Positions 8,504 to 18,741 of a DNA stretch of 64,000 nucleotides are shown here, one piece after another. The notes beneath the pieces are model-generated. The model was given only the letters and a program-made list of their open reading frames with translations. It had not been told where the DNA came from and ran no database searches. The position numbers were made by a program, and so were the translations under genes. Origin of the DNA: JAWKWH01 sp963669415 (lineage in GTDB: Bacteria > Pseudomonadota > Alphaproteobacteria > Rhizobiales > Rhizobiaceae); NCBI GenBank assembly GCA_963669415.2, contig CAXXPS010000003.1, forward strand, positions 868,001 to 932,000. The letters run 5' to 3'. How positions within the stretch are numbered: the stretch's first letter is position 1; every line of letters begins with the position of its first letter.

Positions 8504-11500
8504 TCAGGCCGCTTCGGCCAGTTTCGCCAATCGGGTCATGATGACGGCAGAACCGGACAGGCGCTTCTCCGCATTTGACCAGTCGCGAGTGAACACGACA
8601 CTCTGGTCCGGCCGGATTTTCGCCAGACTACCCTGTTCACCAATAAACCCGACAAGCGCGGCAGGATCGGCAAATGTGTTGTTTCTGAACTGAACGACAA
8701 CGCCTTTGGGACCGGCGTCGAGCCTCTCGACATTGGCGGTGCGGCACAGCGCCTTGATGAAGACGATCTTCATCAGATGCTGCACTTCGTCGGGTAATGG
8801 ACCAAACCGATCCATCATTTCCGCCGCCATTGCATCGATCTCTTCCGCGCTGTGCAATTCGCCAAGGCGGCGATAAAGACCGAGGCGAAGCTGCAGATCC
8901 GGCACATAATTTTCAGGAATCATCACAGCAGTACCGATGGTGATTTGGGGCGACCAGCCCTGGTCGGCGGCTTCTTCCTCGCCTTTCAGTTCTGCCACAG
9001 CTTCCTCAAGCATCTGCTGGTAGAGTTCATAACCAACTTCGCGGATGTGGCCGGATTGTTCTTCGCCAAGCAAATTTCCTGCGCCGCGAATGTCCAGATC
9101 ATGACTCGCCAACTGAAAACCGGCGCCAAGCGTATCGAGCGACTGCAGCACTTTCAGCCGCCTTTCCGCGTTCGTTGTCAGGGTTCGGTTGGCCGGCAGT
9201 GTAAACAGAGAATAAGCCCGCAATTTCGAGCGCCCTACCCGGCCGCGCAACTGGTAAAGCTGCGCCAGACCGAACATGTCTGCCCGGTGCACAATCAGGG
9301 TATTGGCGGTGGGAATATCGAGGCCGGATTCGACGATGGTCGTTGACAGCAACACATCGTACTTGCCGTCGTAAAATGCATTCATCACATCATCAAGTTC
9401 TCCCGGCGGCATCTGGCCGTGCGCAATCGCCACTTTTAATTCCGGTGCCTGTTCGTCGAGGAAAGTCTTGACCTCGGCCAGGTCCGAAATGCGCGGGACG
9501 ACATAAAAGCTCTGTCCTCCACGGTAATGTTCGCGCAACAGCGTTTCGCGGATGACGACCGGATCAAACGGCGAGATGAAGGTTCGGACAGCCAGACGGT
9601 CAACGGGTGCCGTGGTAATCAGCGACAGTTCCCTTACACCGGTAAGCGCCAGTTGGAGCGTTCGTGGGATGGGCGTCGCCGAAAGGGTCAGCACATGGAC
9701 ATCGCTTTTCAGCGTCTTAAGCCGCTCCTTGTGTTTGACACCGAAGTGCTGTTCTTCGTCGATGATGAGCAAGCCGAGGTTTTTGAACGAAATCGATGAA
9801 CCGAGAAGTGCGTGTGTGCCCACGACAATATCGACGGTTCCGTCGGCAAGGCCATTCTTGGTTTCTGAAAGCTCTTTTGCGCCTACCAGACGTGAAGCCT
9901 GGCGAACCTTGATCGGCAGGCCGGAAAACCGGTCCGAGAAGGTTCGGAAATGTTGCCGTGAAAGCAGCGTCGTCGGCACAACAATGGCGACCTGAAGCCC
10001 TTCCATTGCAGCGAGAAACGCCGCCCGCAATGCCACTTCGGTCTTTCCGAAACCAACATCTCCGCAAACCAGCCGGTCCATCGGACGCCCAGCTGCCAGA
10101 TCGTCAAGCACATGGTCAATGGCAGCTTGTTGGTCCTCGGTCTCGTCGTAGGGAAATCGGGCAGCAAACTCACCGTATATACCTTCCGGTGGGGAAATTT
10201 TTGGTGCGCCTCGCATTTCCCGTTCAGCAGCCAACCGTATCAGGTCGCCGGCCATTTCCAGAAGCTTCTTCTTCAGCTTGGCCTTGCGCGATTGCCAGGC
10301 AACGCCGCCCAGCTTGTCCAATGTTGCTTCGGCTGTATCAGAGCCATAGCGGGAAAGAAGTTCGATATTTTCAACCGGCAGAAACAGCCGGTCGTCTCCG
10401 GCGTAGCGCAGTTCGAGACAATCATGGGGAGCACCGGCGGCCTCAATCGTCTTCAAGCCGATAAACCGGCCAATCCCGTGATCGGCATGCACCACGATGT
10501 CGCCGGCGGACATGGAAGCGACTTCGGATATGAAATCGGCAGGCCGCTTTTTACGGCTGCGCCTCACCAACCTGTCGCCAAGGATGTCCTGCTCGCAAAT
10601 AAGAACAAAATCCGGCGCCTCGAAACCGGACTCCATGCGTAGGGTGGCCAAGGCAACTTTGGCTACCGGCGTCGCTTCCATTTCCGGCAGCGAATGAACC
10701 CGGACATGGTTTTCCAGGCCGTGTTCGCCAAGGATTTCTGTCAGACGTGTCAGTGAACCTTCTGTCCAGCCTGCAATCAGCACTCTTTTGCCGGCGGCCC
10801 GCAGGTCCGCGATATGCCTTGCAGCGTGATCAAAAAGGTTTTTGTCCGGGTCGGTCCGTTCGGCAGAGAAGCTTCGTCCCTGTACGCTTGAACCATGAAC
10901 AACCCTGCGCCCGGATCCGTCAGGTTGACTGAAGGGCGACAAGTCAATGGTGATCCGCTGTGTGCTTGCGTGTTCAATGTCCGCTGATTTGATGAACATC
11001 AAGTCAGGAGGGACCGGTTTATAGGGGACAGCCTCGCCGATCCCCTGCCCGTCGGCCTGGCGCTGCCTGGCGTCATAATAATCCGCGATCTGATCGATGC
11101 GTTCGTTGATCGCTTCGTGCGCAAGATGTTCGAAGATAACCGGAGCGCCTGGCAGATAATCGAACACCGTCTCCAGCCCGTCGCAGAAAAGCGGTAGCCA
11201 ATGCTCCATCCCTGCAAATCGCCGTCCCTCGGAAATAGCGGCGTATAGAGCATCGTCGCGCGAGGGGGCCCCAAACAGCTCAATATAATTGCGCCTGAAC
11301 CGGCTGATCACTTCCGGAGAAAGGGTAACCTCACTCATTGGCTGCAAAGCCAACTCGCTTTCCTGCCCCGAAGTACGCTGGGTCACGGGATCGAAACGGC
11401 GGATTGACTCCAGCGTATCACCGAAGAAATCCAAACGTAGCGGCGCATCATCGCCTGGGGCGAACAGATCGATGATACCTCCACGAACGGCATATTCCCC

Positions 11501-11995
11501 GACTTCGCGTACAGTGGCCACCCGGTCAAAGCCGTGGCCTTCAAGCCGCAATGACAGTTCCGACATGTCAATTCGATTGCCGGGCCGGGCACTGAACCGC
11601 TGTGCTGCAATCGCGTCACCCGGTGGCACGCGTTGAAGCAGAGCGTTAGCTGTTGTGAGAATGACGGCGGAGTGCGGTGCTTCGCGCAATGCATTCATTT
11701 TTGCCAAGGCATCCAAGCGTCGTGCTGCCGCGTCGGCGCCAGGTGATACGCGGTCATAAGGCAGGCAATCCCAGGCCGGCAGTTCCATGACCGGCAGTGC
11801 AGGTTCCGCGAAACTCAACCCGTCGGCCAAAGCGCTCAATCGCTGTCCGTCGCGGGCAACATAAAGAACCGGTCCTGGTGCTACTTGCCGAGCGATTTCA
11901 GTCAACACGAAGGCTTCATAGCCGTCGGCGACACCGTCGATCAGAATGGACGCGGATTGTTTGTTCCGCAGACCTAGGTCAGACAAAGCAGTCAT
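8504..11995 (-). CDS. mfd: transcription-repair coupling factor Mfd
   Basis: The 1163-residue length is normal. In order the protein has the UvrB-like N-terminal module, the RNA polymerase-interacting domain (about 480-560), and a superfamily 2 translocase with Walker A (GDVGFGKTE) and IIDEEQHFGV. It continues with TRG/RecG-like motifs (QLRGRVGRSKLRAYSLF) and a C-terminal TRCF domain. Mfd displaces RNA polymerase stalled at DNA lesions and recruits UvrA. Its ATG is four bases past the stop of sdhE, so the two genes form one leftward transcription unit. Confidence 0.97.
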   Translation of the reverse strand: MTALSDLGLRNKQSASILIDGVADGYEAFVLTEIARQVAPGPVLYVARDGQRLSALADGLSFAEPALPVMELPAWDCLPYDRVSPGADAAARRLDALAKMNALREAPHSAVILTTANALLQRVPPGDAIAAQRFSARPGNRIDMSELSLRLEGHGFDRVATVREVGEYAVRGGIIDLFAPGDDAPLRLDFFGDTLESIRRFDPVTQRTSGQESELALQPMSEVTLSPEVISRFRRNYIELFGAPSRDDALYAAISEGRRFAGMEHWLPLFCDGLETVFDYLPGAPVIFEHLAHEAINERIDQIADYYDARQRQADGQGIGEAVPYKPVPPDLMFIKSADIEHASTQRITIDLSPFSQPDGSGRRVVHGSSVQGRSFSAERTDPDKNLFDHAARHIADLRAAGKRVLIAGWTEGSLTRLTEILGEHGLENHVRVHSLPEMEATPVAKVALATLRMESGFEAPDFVLICEQDILGDRLVRRSRKKRPADFISEVASMSAGDIVVHADHGIGRFIGLKTIEAAGAPHDCLELRYAGDDRLFLPVENIELLSRYGSDTAEATLDKLGGVAWQSRKAKLKKKLLEMAGDLIRLAAEREMRGAPKISPPEGIYGEFAARFPYDETEDQQAAIDHVLDDLAAGRPMDRLVCGDVGFGKTEVALRAAFLAAMEGLQVAIVVPTTLLSRQHFRTFSDRFSGLPIKVRQASRLVGAKELSETKNGLADGTVDIVVGTHALLGSSISFKNLGLLIIDEEQHFGVKHKERLKTLKSDVHVLTLSATPIPRTLQLALTGVRELSLITTAPVDRLAVRTFISPFDPVVIRETLLREHYRGGQSFYVVPRISDLAEVKTFLDEQAPELKVAIAHGQMPPGELDDVMNAFYDGKYDVLLSTTIVESGLDIPTANTLIVHRADMFGLAQLYQLRGRVGRSKLRAYSLFTLPANRTLTTNAERRLKVLQSLDTLGAGFQLASHDLDIRGAGNLLGEEQSGHIREVGYELYQQMLEEAVAELKGEEEAADQGWSPQITIGTAVMIPENYVPDLQLRLGLYRRLGELHSAEEIDAMAAEMMDRFGPLPDEVQHLMKIVFIKALCRTANVERLDAGPKGVVVQFRNNTFADPAALVGFIGEQGSLAKIRPDQSVVFTRDWSNAEKRLSGSAVIMTRLAKLAEAA

Positions 11996-11999
11996 GGAA

Positions 12000-12290
12000 T
12001 TAACGATCCAGATCGTCGGGGTGGAAATTTCTGATGCGCTGCAACAGCGGGGTGTTGAACTCTGCGGGTATATCGCAACTGCCTGTCAGCCAACCGAGAA
12101 TCTCCGCGTCAGGCTGATCCAGCAGTTGCTCAAATGTTGCCAACTCCGAGTTGTCGAGATTGGAAATCTCCGTATCTGCAAATGAGCCAAGCAGCAGATC
12201 GGTTTCACGCATGCCCCGATGCCAGGCGCGATAAAGCGCCTTGCGTTGCCGGCCGCTCAGTCCGGCGCTTGATCGGGTCATTCCTGTCAT
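12000..12290 (-). CDS. sdhE: succinate dehydrogenase assembly factor SdhE
   Basis: This small acidic protein of 96 residues has the diagnostic RGMRETDLLLG segment (the RGxxE motif). SdhE promotes covalent flavin attachment to SdhA, and the conserved Arg-Gly is needed for that. Directly upstream of mfd, it probably shares its promoter in the 12291-12408 gap, which also serves recG on the other strand. The placement of sdhE beside mfd and recG is one I associate with Hyphomicrobiales. ATG 12290 or ATG 12281 could be the start. Confidence 0.92.
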   Translation of the reverse strand: MTGMTRSSAGLSGRQRKALYRAWHRGMRETDLLLGSFADTEISNLDNSELATFEQLLDQPDAEILGWLTGSCDIPAEFNTPLLQRIRNFHPDDLDR

Positions 12291-12408
12291 TGTCTGTGCC
12301 GATTATCTGGGTCTGGATGATTTGAGCCATCTGGTTTGGCCTGCATATAGCGGGTGGAAATGGCAAAGTCAGCCTTGCATGCTGCAAGTGCTGTCATAAA
12401 CTTGTCCA

Positions 12409-14517
12409 ATGCGCCCTTCCCTGCTTGATCCCCTGTTTGCAGAAGCTGTCTCGTTAGACAAAGTGGGAGCTAAAACCGCTGAACTGATCAGAAGGGTCAT
12501 ACCATTTGACACAACTGATCGGCCGGTCCGGGTCGGTGACATGATTTTCATCCTCCCGCATTCGCTGATCGACCGGCGCAACCGGCCGGGAGTGGCAGGT
12601 GGAGCCGAAGGCGCCATTGTAACGTTGGAGTTACGCGTGGGCCGCCATCAACCAGCACCCTATGGAAAGAAAAATGTCCCTTACCGGGTATATGCATTCG
12701 ACGATACCGGCGAAATCGCTTTGACGTTTTTTCATGCAAGGTCGGCCTGGCTGGAGCGCACCATGCCGGTGGGTGCAGATATCATCGTCAGCGGCCGCAT
12801 GGAGTGGTTCAATGGCCGGCCTTCCATGGTTCATCCCGACCACATTGCATTGGCAGAAAATGCAGATGAGCTACCGCTACTAGAACCCGTGTACCCGCTT
12901 ACCGCGGGATTATCCGGTCGCATCTTGCGCCGGGCGGTAACTCAGGCGGTTGAGCGTGTACCGGATATGCCCGAATGGCTCATTCCTGAATATGTCCGAA
13001 GGCAGACCTTTCCGGCATTTTCGGTTGCACTGAAGCGATTGCACGAACCGGCCGGCCCTGAAGATGTGATGCTGGAAAATCCAGCGCGCAGGCGGCTTGC
13101 CTATGACGAACTGCTGGCGGGTCAACTGTCTCTGGCGCTGGTGCGCGCGCGCATGAAACGGCAGACGGGAATATCTGTGATTGGAACAGGAGACGTAAGG
13201 CAGAAAATACTGGATCGCATCCCCTATTCACTGACCAGATCGCAGGAGCAGGCACTGGCCGAAATCAGTGCTGATCTTGAAGCGCCGGATCGAATGCTGC
13301 GTTTGCTGCAGGGTGATGTCGGCTCCGGCAAGACCATTGTCGCACTGCTCGCGATGGCCCAGTCTGTGGAAGCCGGCGGACAGGCTGCGCTATTGGCACC
13401 GACCGAAGTGCTCGCGCGCCAGCATCTGGCAACCATTGAACCTCTTTTGGGACCGATTGGTCAGCGCGTGGCCATTTTGACGGGTCGTGAAAAGGGAAAG
13501 CAGCGCGACGAAATCCTTTCTGGTCTTCGGGACGGGTCAATCGGCTTCGTTGTCGGCACCCATGCGCTCATCCAGGAAGGTGTTCAATTCAAGAACCTTT
13601 TATTCGCAGTTGTCGATGAACAGCACCGGTTTGGGGTGCACCAGCGCTTGGCGATGACGGCAAAAGGCACCGCACCGGATATGCTGGTGATGACGGCGAC
13701 GCCCATTCCGCGAACGCTTGTCCTGACTGCCTATGGCGATATGGACGTGTCTCAACTGACCGAGAAACCGGCTGGCCGACAGCCGATATCAACGGTTTCC
13801 CTGCCGATGGAGCGATATCAGCAACTCGTGGGCCGTATCGAGAATGCTGTATCGGAGGGTCAGAAGGTCTACTGGATCTGCCCGCTCGTTGAAGAATCCG
13901 AAGAGATTGAACTGACTGCCGCAGAAGATCGTTTCACCGCGCTTCAACCGGTATTCGGCGACAGAATAGGCCTCGTACATGGGCGAATGAAAGGTGCCGA
14001 CAAGGATGCAGCGATGGCGGCTTTCAAGTCAGGCGAAACGCGAATTCTAATTGCAACGACCGTCATTGAGGTCGGTGTTGATGTTCCCGACGCGACAATA
14101 ATGGTCATTGAACACGCCGAGCGATTTGGCCTTGCCCAGTTGCATCAGCTGCGCGGACGCGTGGGACGTGGCGAAAAACAGTCCAGTTGCGTGCTGCTCT
14201 ACAAAGCTCCGCTAGGCGAGATTGCCCGGCAAAGGCTGGATGTCTTGCGCGACACTGAAGATGGCTTCCGAATTGCTGAAGAAGATCTGAAGCTGCGCGG
14301 CGAAGGCGAATTGCTCGGCACTAGGCAATCAGGCAGTCCTGGATTTCGGGTCGCCAGATTGGAAGCGCACAGCGATCTCCTGCAGGCTGCGCGCGACGAT
14401 GCGCGTCTGGTTTTGCAAAACGATCCGGAATTACAGTCAAAGCGTGGTGAGGCTTTGAGGCTGTTGCTTTATCTGTTCGGTCGCGATGAAGCAGTGCGCT
14501 TGCTCAGTGCGGGGTAG
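12409..14517 (+). CDS. recG: ATP-dependent DNA helicase RecG
   Basis: The 702-residue protein has an N-terminal OB-fold wedge domain, Walker A GDVGSGKT at about residue 302, the DEQHRFGVHQR box near 401, and the C-terminal helicase motif QLRGRVGRGEKQS. RecG reverses stalled replication forks and processes Holliday junctions. The gene is divergent from sdhE-mfd. Its 3' end overlaps the DUF502 gene on the other strand by 14 bases. Confidence 0.96.
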   Translation: MRPSLLDPLFAEAVSLDKVGAKTAELIRRVIPFDTTDRPVRVGDMIFILPHSLIDRRNRPGVAGGAEGAIVTLELRVGRHQPAPYGKKNVPYRVYAFDDTGEIALTFFHARSAWLERTMPVGADIIVSGRMEWFNGRPSMVHPDHIALAENADELPLLEPVYPLTAGLSGRILRRAVTQAVERVPDMPEWLIPEYVRRQTFPAFSVALKRLHEPAGPEDVMLENPARRRLAYDELLAGQLSLALVRARMKRQTGISVIGTGDVRQKILDRIPYSLTRSQEQALAEISADLEAPDRMLRLLQGDVGSGKTIVALLAMAQSVEAGGQAALLAPTEVLARQHLATIEPLLGPIGQRVAILTGREKGKQRDEILSGLRDGSIGFVVGTHALIQEGVQFKNLLFAVVDEQHRFGVHQRLAMTAKGTAPDMLVMTATPIPRTLVLTAYGDMDVSQLTEKPAGRQPISTVSLPMERYQQLVGRIENAVSEGQKVYWICPLVEESEEIELTAAEDRFTALQPVFGDRIGLVHGRMKGADKDAAMAAFKSGETRILIATTVIEVGVDVPDATIMVIEHAERFGLAQLHQLRGRVGRGEKQSSCVLLYKAPLGEIARQRLDVLRDTEDGFRIAEEDLKLRGEGELLGTRQSGSPGFRVARLEAHSDLLQAARDDARLVLQNDPELQSKRGEALRLLLYLFGRDEAVRLLSAG

Positions 14518-15208
14518 TTTCCAACTGTTTTTCGTCAGCCTCTTCCGCCAAAGCTTCAAGTCGTTTCTGGTACTCCGGCGTCACCAGACCGGCCGAGATG
14601 ACCAATTTGGCCCCCTCTTCCACTGACATTGACAAGATTTTGACGTCGCTTTTCGGTACAAACAGCAGGAAGCCGGAAGTCGGGTTTGGCGTGGTTGGCA
14701 AGAATACAGCGGTTGTCTTGCCGACCTTGCCCTGCAATTCCTCGTCAATCTCGCCTTCCGATTCGGTGGCAATGAACACAATGGCCCACAGTCCCTTGCG
14801 AGGATATTCTATCAACCCGACCTGCTTGAATGTGTTCGTCCGTTCAGAGAGAACCGTCTCCAATATCTGCTTCAGAACCCCATAGATATTGCGCACCAAC
14901 GGCATTCGGCCAAGCATGTATTCGCCGTAATTGACGATGGTGCGGCCGATAATATTAGCTGTCATGAAACCGATCAGCGTGATCAGCAACAGGGCGACGA
15001 CGAGCCCGAAACCGGGTATCGAGAATGGCAGGTAGGTATCGGGATTGTAGATTTCGGGGATGTAAGGCTTGACCCAGGAATCTGCCCATCCAATGAATGA
15101 CCACGTCAAGTAGGCCGTTACAGCCAGCGGCGCGCACACGATGAATCCGGTCAGAAAATAGTTCCTGAGCCGCATGACACCGGAAATTTTTTTGGGCGAA
15201 TCGCTCAT
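14504..15208 (-). CDS. DUF502 family membrane protein
   Basis: The 234-residue protein has two membrane segments (about residues 17-40 and 68-92). A soluble domain follows, containing GRMPLVRNIYGVLKQ and FLPTTPNPTSGFLLFVPKSDV, the recognisable core of DUF502. No function is established. It is the last gene of a leftward series glmU, glmS, DUF502; the gap to glmS is 83 bases. It overlaps the 3' end of recG. Confidence 0.88.
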   Translation of the reverse strand: MSDSPKKISGVMRLRNYFLTGFIVCAPLAVTAYLTWSFIGWADSWVKPYIPEIYNPDTYLPFSIPGFGLVVALLLITLIGFMTANIIGRTIVNYGEYMLGRMPLVRNIYGVLKQILETVLSERTNTFKQVGLIEYPRKGLWAIVFIATESEGEIDEELQGKVGKTTAVFLPTTPNPTSGFLLFVPKSDVKILSMSVEEGAKLVISAGLVTPEYQKRLEALAEEADEKQLETTPH

Positions 15209-15291
15209 ATTTCCTCAATGCACGACCGTTCGGGCAGTTCACATGTAGTGCAGCGCCTGCCGATTTTGAACATCTTTTTGTATTTGGGTGC

Positions 15292-17115
15292 TTATTCGAC
15301 GGTTACCGATTTGGCCAGATTGCGAGGCTGGTCTACGTCCGTGCCCATGATGACAGCGGTGTGATAGGCCAGAAGCTGCACCGGAATGGTATACACTATT
15401 GGTGCGACAAACTCGGGAACGTCCGGCATGACGATGGTCTCCAAAGTATCGACTGTGGACCGCCGAGCGCCGGTTTCATCAGTGATCAGGATGATGTTGC
15501 CACCCCGTGCCGCAACTTCCTGCATGTTGGATACTGTTTTGTCGAATATCCGGTCATGCGGAGCGATGACGACCACCGGCATCGTTTCATCAATCAACGC
15601 AATCGGACCGTGTTTCAGTTCGCCGGCCGCATAACCTTCAGCATGAATATAGGAGATTTCCTTAAGCTTGAGCGCGCCTTCAAGCGCCAGTGGATAGTTG
15701 GTGTCGCGTCCCAGATACAAAACATGGCGCACAGTCGAGAGGTGCCGGGCGACCGAATGAATCTGCTCGTCCAGCTTCAGTGCATGACTGGCAAATCTCG
15801 GCGTTTCCGACAGTTCGCGAACGAGAGATTTCTCCGTCGCCGGGTCAAGAAGCCCTTTTGCTTTTGCTGTGGCCAACGCCAGAGCCGCTAGTACGGAAAG
15901 CTGGCAGGTAAGAGCCTTGGTTGAAGCGACACCAATTTCCGGCCCCGCCAGCGTTGGGAACACCGCATCAGATTCGCGTGCGATCGTGGAACCGCGCACA
16001 TTTACGATAGACATGATGGGTACGCCCTCATCGCGGCAATACCGCAAGGAGGCAAGCGTGTCGGCTGTTTCTCCCGACTGAGAAATGAACAGTGCTGCAG
16101 ATTCAGCCGGCAACGGCATTTCGCGGTAACGAAACTCCGAAGCGATATCGATGTCCACCGGAACGCGCGCATAGCGTTCAAACCAGTATTTCGAAACCAG
16201 ACCCGCCAAATAGGCGGTGCCGCATGCCGAGATTGCCAGCCGTTGCAGTTTTGCCAGGTCAAAAGGCACATCCAGCGGCCTGACGGTGCCGGCTGCAAAA
16301 TCCAGATAATGTGCCAGTGTGTGGGAAATGACTTCCGGCTGTTCATGGATTTCCTTTTCCATGAAGTGACGGTGATTGCCCTTGTCGACCATCAACGCCG
16401 AGCCGACCGATTTTTGCCGCGCTCTTTCGACCGCTGCACCCGAAGTGTCGAATACCTTTACCGATTGTGAGGTGACCACTGCCCAGTCACCATCTTCCAG
16501 ATAGGTGATTTCATCGGTGAAAGGCGCAAGAGCAATGGCGTCTGACCCGACATACATTTCACCGTCGCCAAACCCGACGGCCAGCGGCGGCCCGTTTCGA
16601 GCCGCCAGCATGAGATCGTCATGTCCGGCGAATATTACCGCAAGCGCATAAGCCCCTTCCAGACGGCGCAATGTCGCCTGCATCGCCTCGTTGGGTGAAA
16701 GTCCCGAATCCAGGTGCCGGGCCAGCATCTGCGCGACGATTTCGGTATCAGTTTGAGTTGTGAATTCTGATCCTGAGGATATCAGCTCATCGCGCAGTTC
16801 GGCAAAATTCTCGATGATTCCGTTGTGAACCACACCCACCTTGCCGGCAAAATGAGGGTGGGCATTGTTTTCGGTTGGAGCGCCATGGGTAGCCCACCGC
16901 GTATGACCGACACCTATAGTTCCTTCGAGAGGCTGTTGCTTGAGGCGTTCCTCAAGATTGACCAATTTGCCTTCCGCGCGGCGCCGGTCAAGCTTCCCGC
17001 CCTCCAACGTGGCAACTCCGGCCGAATCGTAGCCGCGATATTCAAGCCGCTTGAGCGCGTCAACGAGTAGTGGAGCTACCGGCTGACGCCCGATTATCCC
17101 GACAATTCCGCACAT
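15292..17115 (-). CDS. glmS: glutamine-fructose-6-phosphate aminotransferase GlmS
   Basis: GlmS makes glucosamine-6-phosphate from fructose-6-phosphate and glutamine, the first step towards UDP-GlcNAc. The protein starts MCGIVGIIG, so Cys2 becomes the N-terminal nucleophile of the glutaminase domain. Translation must therefore begin at ATG 17115, not at the TTG six bases upstream. Two SIS domains follow (SQSGETADT; LGRDTNYPLALEGALKLKE) and the ending is PRNLAKSVTVE. At 607 residues it is full length. It lies 178 bases downstream of glmU on the same strand, so two consecutive pathway steps are coexpressed or neighbours. No glmS ribozyme is recognisable upstream. Confidence 0.97.
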   Translation of the reverse strand: MCGIVGIIGRQPVAPLLVDALKRLEYRGYDSAGVATLEGGKLDRRRAEGKLVNLEERLKQQPLEGTIGVGHTRWATHGAPTENNAHPHFAGKVGVVHNGIIENFAELRDELISSGSEFTTQTDTEIVAQMLARHLDSGLSPNEAMQATLRRLEGAYALAVIFAGHDDLMLAARNGPPLAVGFGDGEMYVGSDAIALAPFTDEITYLEDGDWAVVTSQSVKVFDTSGAAVERARQKSVGSALMVDKGNHRHFMEKEIHEQPEVISHTLAHYLDFAAGTVRPLDVPFDLAKLQRLAISACGTAYLAGLVSKYWFERYARVPVDIDIASEFRYREMPLPAESAALFISQSGETADTLASLRYCRDEGVPIMSIVNVRGSTIARESDAVFPTLAGPEIGVASTKALTCQLSVLAALALATAKAKGLLDPATEKSLVRELSETPRFASHALKLDEQIHSVARHLSTVRHVLYLGRDTNYPLALEGALKLKEISYIHAEGYAAGELKHGPIALIDETMPVVVIAPHDRIFDKTVSNMQEVAARGGNIILITDETGARRSTVDTLETIVMPDVPEFVAPIVYTIPVQLLAYHTAVIMGTDVDQPRNLAKSVTVE

Positions 17116-17293
17116 CTCCAAACCCCATTAATTCCCAGTCCGCGTTTTACGGCATAGAAGCTACCCGTTGGCTGGAAAAGACACATTTGATTTCGAGTCA
17201 TTTCAAACTTCGCCGCATCCAAATAATATGCGGTTGAGGCCAAGAATGGGCGAAAATCCGCAAAATTGGTGAATTTTTGCGAGTCGCGGAATT

Positions 17294-18649
17294 CTATTTC
17301 TCTTTCTTTCGCGCTGCATTTCGCTTGTTGATTTCTGCGGCTTTGCCCTCTCGAACGGTCTGATCGCGTGATCTACCAAAGGCGAGTGCTTCGTCCGGTA
17401 CATCCTGAGTGATGACACTGCCGGCCGCTACAAACGCGCGGTGACCGATGTTCAGCGGTGCGATGAGAGTGCTGTTGGATCCAACAAACGCACCGTCGCC
17501 AATACTGGTGCGGTATTTGTTGTGGCCATCATAATTGCAGGTAATGGTTCCAGCCCCGACATTAGCTTTGGCCCCAATCGACGCATCGCCGATATAGGTC
17601 AGATGATTGACTTTGGCCCCCTCACCGAGGCTCGCCTTTTTGATTTCGCAGAAATTGCCGACCTTGCTGCCGGAGGCGAGTTGCGTGCCGGGACGCAATC
17701 GCGCGTAAGGACCAACCTCTGCCCCGTCGGCGATTGCCGCTCCTTCGATGTGCGAGTAGGCCCGAACACGGACGCTGTTGCCAATTTTTACTCCGGGGCC
17801 AAACCAAACATGTGGCTCAATGGTGCTGTCAGCGCCGATTGCCGTGTCGTAAGACAAGTAGATCGTTTCCGGCGCCTGCATGGAGACACCGGCATGCATC
17901 AACTCCTCGCGTTTGCGTTGCTGCCAAATGCTTTCCGCGCCAGCCAACTCGGCCCTGTTATTGATGCCCAGTAGTTCTTCAAACGGCACTTCGAGTGCCT
18001 CGACACGCAAGCCTTTGGCGTGGGCGATCTCGACGACATCTGTCAGATAGTATTCGCCTTTGGCGTTGTCATTGCCAATGGCTTCGAGCAGTTCAAGCGC
18101 GCTTTGACCTGAGATACCCATCAGCCCGCCATTGCAAAAGGTGATTTTGCGTTCTTCGTCGTTGCAATCCTTTTCCTCGCGGATGGCGATCAGCCTGCCA
18201 TTTTCCTCAATCAGGCGGCCATAACCGGAAGGGCTTTCCGTTTGAAATCCCATCACCGTCACCGCAGCGCCATCTGCGAGTTTTGCTCTTGCTTTCAACA
18301 ACGTTTCCGCCGTGACCAATGGCGTATCTCCAAACACGATCAGAACATCGTCGAAACCCCGCGCAATTGCATCTCGAGCTGCCAATACAGCATGGCCGGT
18401 TCCAAGCCTTTGCATCTGTTGATGAAAATCCAACTGCGTATGAAGCGGAGCGACGGCATTGCTCACTTCTTCGCCGCCACGGCCGGTTACGATTGAAATC
18501 GCCGCGGCTCCGGCAGCCGCTGTTGTTTTCACCACGTGGGCGATCATCGGTGCTCCGGCAACCGGGTGCAGAACTTTCGGCACCGCACTTTTCATACGCG
18601 TACCATCACCGGCAGCGAGAATGATGGATAGGCAGGTTCTGGATTTCAT
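17294..18649 (-). CDS. glmU: bifunctional GlcNAc-1-P uridyltransferase / GlcN-1-P acetyltransferase GlmU
   Basis: The 451-residue protein has an N-terminal uridyltransferase domain opening with LAAGDGTRMKS and a C-terminal left-handed beta-helix of hexapeptide repeats (for example NVGAGTITCNYDGHNK). It makes GlcNAc-1-phosphate and then UDP-GlcNAc for peptidoglycan and LPS. ATG 18649 (MKSRTCLSIILAAG) is the natural start. The frame stays open another 42 codons upstream, but that stretch has no family similarity. The gene is divergent from the EamA gene at 18742. Confidence 0.96.
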   Translation of the reverse strand: MKSRTCLSIILAAGDGTRMKSAVPKVLHPVAGAPMIAHVVKTTAAAGAAAISIVTGRGGEEVSNAVAPLHTQLDFHQQMQRLGTGHAVLAARDAIARGFDDVLIVFGDTPLVTAETLLKARAKLADGAAVTVMGFQTESPSGYGRLIEENGRLIAIREEKDCNDEERKITFCNGGLMGISGQSALELLEAIGNDNAKGEYYLTDVVEIAHAKGLRVEALEVPFEELLGINNRAELAGAESIWQQRKREELMHAGVSMQAPETIYLSYDTAIGADSTIEPHVWFGPGVKIGNSVRVRAYSHIEGAAIADGAEVGPYARLRPGTQLASGSKVGNFCEIKKASLGEGAKVNHLTYIGDASIGAKANVGAGTITCNYDGHNKYRTSIGDGAFVGSNSTLIAPLNIGHRAFVAAGSVITQDVPDEALAFGRSRDQTVREGKAAEINKRNAARKKEK

Positions 18650-18741
18650 GCGGGTGATTCCGTCAATTGGCGATTTGGTGGCTTGTATCACCGCCTTTCG
18701 CGGTCCAAAAGCACCCGTCTTGCAAAAATCGGCGGTGGCAA

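Noticed and set aside
17122..17293. glmS ribozyme upstream of glmS
   Set aside because: No ribozyme-like conserved core is recognisable in the gap, and the element is known mainly from Gram-positive bacteria.
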